Assembly: GCF_949298305.1 (NCBI RefSeq) | Contig: NZ_CASFWU010000133.1 | Coordinates: 1-5,561, forward strand | Source of the DNA: an uncultured Bacteroides sp. | Lineage (GTDB): Bacteria > Bacteroidota > Bacteroidia > Bacteroidales > Bacteroidaceae | Direction of reading: 5' to 3' | DNA: 5,561 nt | In this document: piece by piece, positions 4,688 through 5,561 of the stretch | Layout of the letters: each line of letters begins with the position of its first letter | Numbering within the stretch: position 1 is the first letter of the stretch | Program-made: the position numbers and the translations under genes | Notes under the pieces: model-generated | Databases searched by the model: none | Told to the model about the DNA's origin: nothing | The model's input: only the letters and a program-made list of their open reading frames with translations

Positions 4688-5521
4688 AGGGGTGGCGTGG
4701 TAGGCTATGAGGCCTTCCATGGGGCTCTTCAGAATCTGTCCCAGGCGGATGCCTTCGGCTTCGGCGGCCTCGGCCAGCAGCGGGCGGTAGTGGAAGGCGA
4801 CGGAGCCTGTGAAGTGGACCTCGTACCGGTGGTAGTCGTAGTGCTTCACGTTGCGGCTCAGGAAGGCGCGGAAGTTGTCCGTCACCAGCCGGTGCACGCA
4901 AGGCTCCTGCAAGTGTGCGGCCAGGAAGGGCGAAAGGCCGGCCAGGAAGCGGTTGGGGAAGGGGCGGCGGTAGACGCGGTCGATAATTTCGGCGGGTGTC
5001 AGGCCGTACTCCGACAGGAATGCGTCCTTCAGTGCCGCCGGCATCTGCCCTTTCAGCAGGTCGCCCACCAGCAGCTTGCCCAGGCAGGCACCACTACCTT
5101 CATCGCCCAGAATGAAGCCCAGGGGGGAGACGTTGGCCTCAATCTCGCGGCCGTTGTAGAAGCACGAGTTCGAGCCTGTGCCCAGGATGCAGGCAATGCC
5201 CGCGCGGTGTCCGCACAGGGCGCGTGCGGCGGCCAGCATGTCGGTGCAGACCTCCACGGAGTCGGTGTCGAGGCTGCGGGTCAGAGCTCGGCTCACGGCC
5301 TCGGCCTTGTCGTTGATGCAGCCCGCGCCGTAGAAGTGTACACCGTCGGGGTACAGCCCGTCCAGTCCGGGCTGCAGTTCGGCGGCTATGGTCTGTTCTA
5401 TTTCTTCTTCTGTCTGAAAGTACGGGTTGATGCCCCGTGTAGTCAGTTGTTTCAGCGGTTTCCCGCTTTCGGTCACGCACCAGTCGGTCTTGGTGGAGCC
5501 GCTGTCGGCTAAAAGTATCAT
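4676..5521 (-). CDS. BadF/BadG-family amino-sugar kinase (MurNAc/GlcNAc kinase, MurK-like)
   Basis: This cytoplasmic ATP-dependent kinase has the ASKHA (actin/hexokinase) fold and 281 residues. The phosphate-1 motif is LLADSGSTKTDW (3-14) and phosphate-2 is LGTGSNSCFYNG (113-124). GDEGSGACLG (139-148) is typical of the GlcNAc-kinase branch, and the adenosine motif is HFTGSVAFHYRPLL (236-249). Adjacency to murQ argues that it makes the MurQ substrate, MurNAc-6-phosphate, and perhaps GlcNAc-6-phosphate too. Tannerella forsythia has a comparable murT-murK-murQ operon, and Clostridium MurK accepts both sugars. Specificity is inferred from context, so no symbol is given. The start is the ATG at 5521-5519, directly preceded by an octamer array. 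The C-terminal Ala-Asn-Pro and stop are encoded by the heptamer array. A transporter gene could lie upstream, beyond the window. Confidence 0.88.
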   Translation of the reverse strand: MILLADSGSTKTDWCVTESGKPLKQLTTRGINPYFQTEEEIEQTIAAELQPGLDGLYPDGVHFYGAGCINDKAEAVSRALTRSLDTDSVEVCTDMLAAARALCGHRAGIACILGTGSNSCFYNGREIEANVSPLGFILGDEGSGACLGKLLVGDLLKGQMPAALKDAFLSEYGLTPAEIIDRVYRRPFPNRFLAGLSPFLAAHLQEPCVHRLVTDNFRAFLSRNVKHYDYHRYEVHFTGSVAFHYRPLLAEAAEAEGIRLGQILKSPMEGLIAYHATPANP

Positions 5522-5561
5522 ATTTTGAGTTTTTAAGTTTTTGAGTTTCTGAGTTTTTAAG
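5522..5561 (-). repeat. CTYAARAA octamer array directly upstream of the kinase start
   Basis: Five contiguous octamers in strict phase run from the kinase start codon to the window edge. In the kinase sense they read CTTAAAAA, CTCAGAAA, CTCAAAAA, CTTAAAAA and CTCAAAAT, the last abutting the ATG with no gap. They belong to the same family and have the same sense relative to the gene as the array before the FKBP lipoprotein (2758-2829). The array probably continues outside the window. No -7 promoter box is visible in this stretch. Confidence 0.85.

Noticed and set aside
4661..5512. Long open frame (283 codons) on the plus strand across the kinase gene
   Set aside because: It is the antisense shadow of the kinase. 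The translation is low-complexity Gly/Ala/Val/Gln with no domain, whereas the minus strand shows all ASKHA motifs.

Overview
The window looks like a chromosomal segment of a gut Bacteroidales bacterium, most likely Bacteroides or a close relative. The evidence is two promoters with the Bacteroidetes -7 box (TAnnTTTG, here TATCTTTG), AT-rich gene leaders without Shine-Dalgarno sequences, Bacteroidetes-type lipoproteins, a single-chain glycyl-tRNA synthetase, and a sugar kinase/murQ pair like the MurNAc-recycling genes of Tannerella. I cannot name the species.

Left end (1-850, AT-rich, minus strand). A short AraC-type regulator is followed 30 bp downstream by a lipoprotein gene. That lipoprotein gene keeps only its signal peptide, lipobox and about nine further residues. 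It then runs into what looks like the end of an insertion sequence (about 1-98). The first codons of a probable transposase start at 35 and overlap the stop codon of the broken lipoprotein frame (ATGA). A stretch of about 270 bp (842-1114) with no recognisable gene follows and carries the glyS promoter.

Centre (1055-3458, plus strand, GC-rich coding). glyS encodes a complete 513-residue glycyl-tRNA synthetase. It is followed by a 207-residue FKBP-type prolyl-isomerase lipoprotein. The 178 bp between them is almost wholly filled by degenerate 8-bp tandem repeats, first in one orientation and then in the other, around a central GC-rich hairpin. This makes one large imperfect palindrome.

Right (3459-5561). 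A convergent intergenic region of 330 bp holds a long palindrome followed by a T tract (a likely terminator) and three tandem copies of a 22-24 bp unit. The minus strand then carries, in transcription order, a BadF/BadG-family amino-sugar kinase (probably the MurNAc/GlcNAc kinase type, MurK) and murQ (MurNAc-6-phosphate etherase). Together they would convert cell-wall-derived MurNAc through MurNAc-6-phosphate to GlcNAc-6-phosphate.

The genes themselves are ordinary. The most notable signal is that three of the genes (the FKBP lipoprotein, the kinase and murQ) each have a tandem array of 7- or 8-bp degenerate units ending within about 0-6 bp of the start codon. Two of these arrays use the same octamer family, CTYAARAA, in the same sense relative to the gene. 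The third is a clean heptamer array, NCTMACC, that also supplies the last three codons and the stop of the kinase. Whether these arrays do anything is unknown. I found no convincing new multi-gene system.
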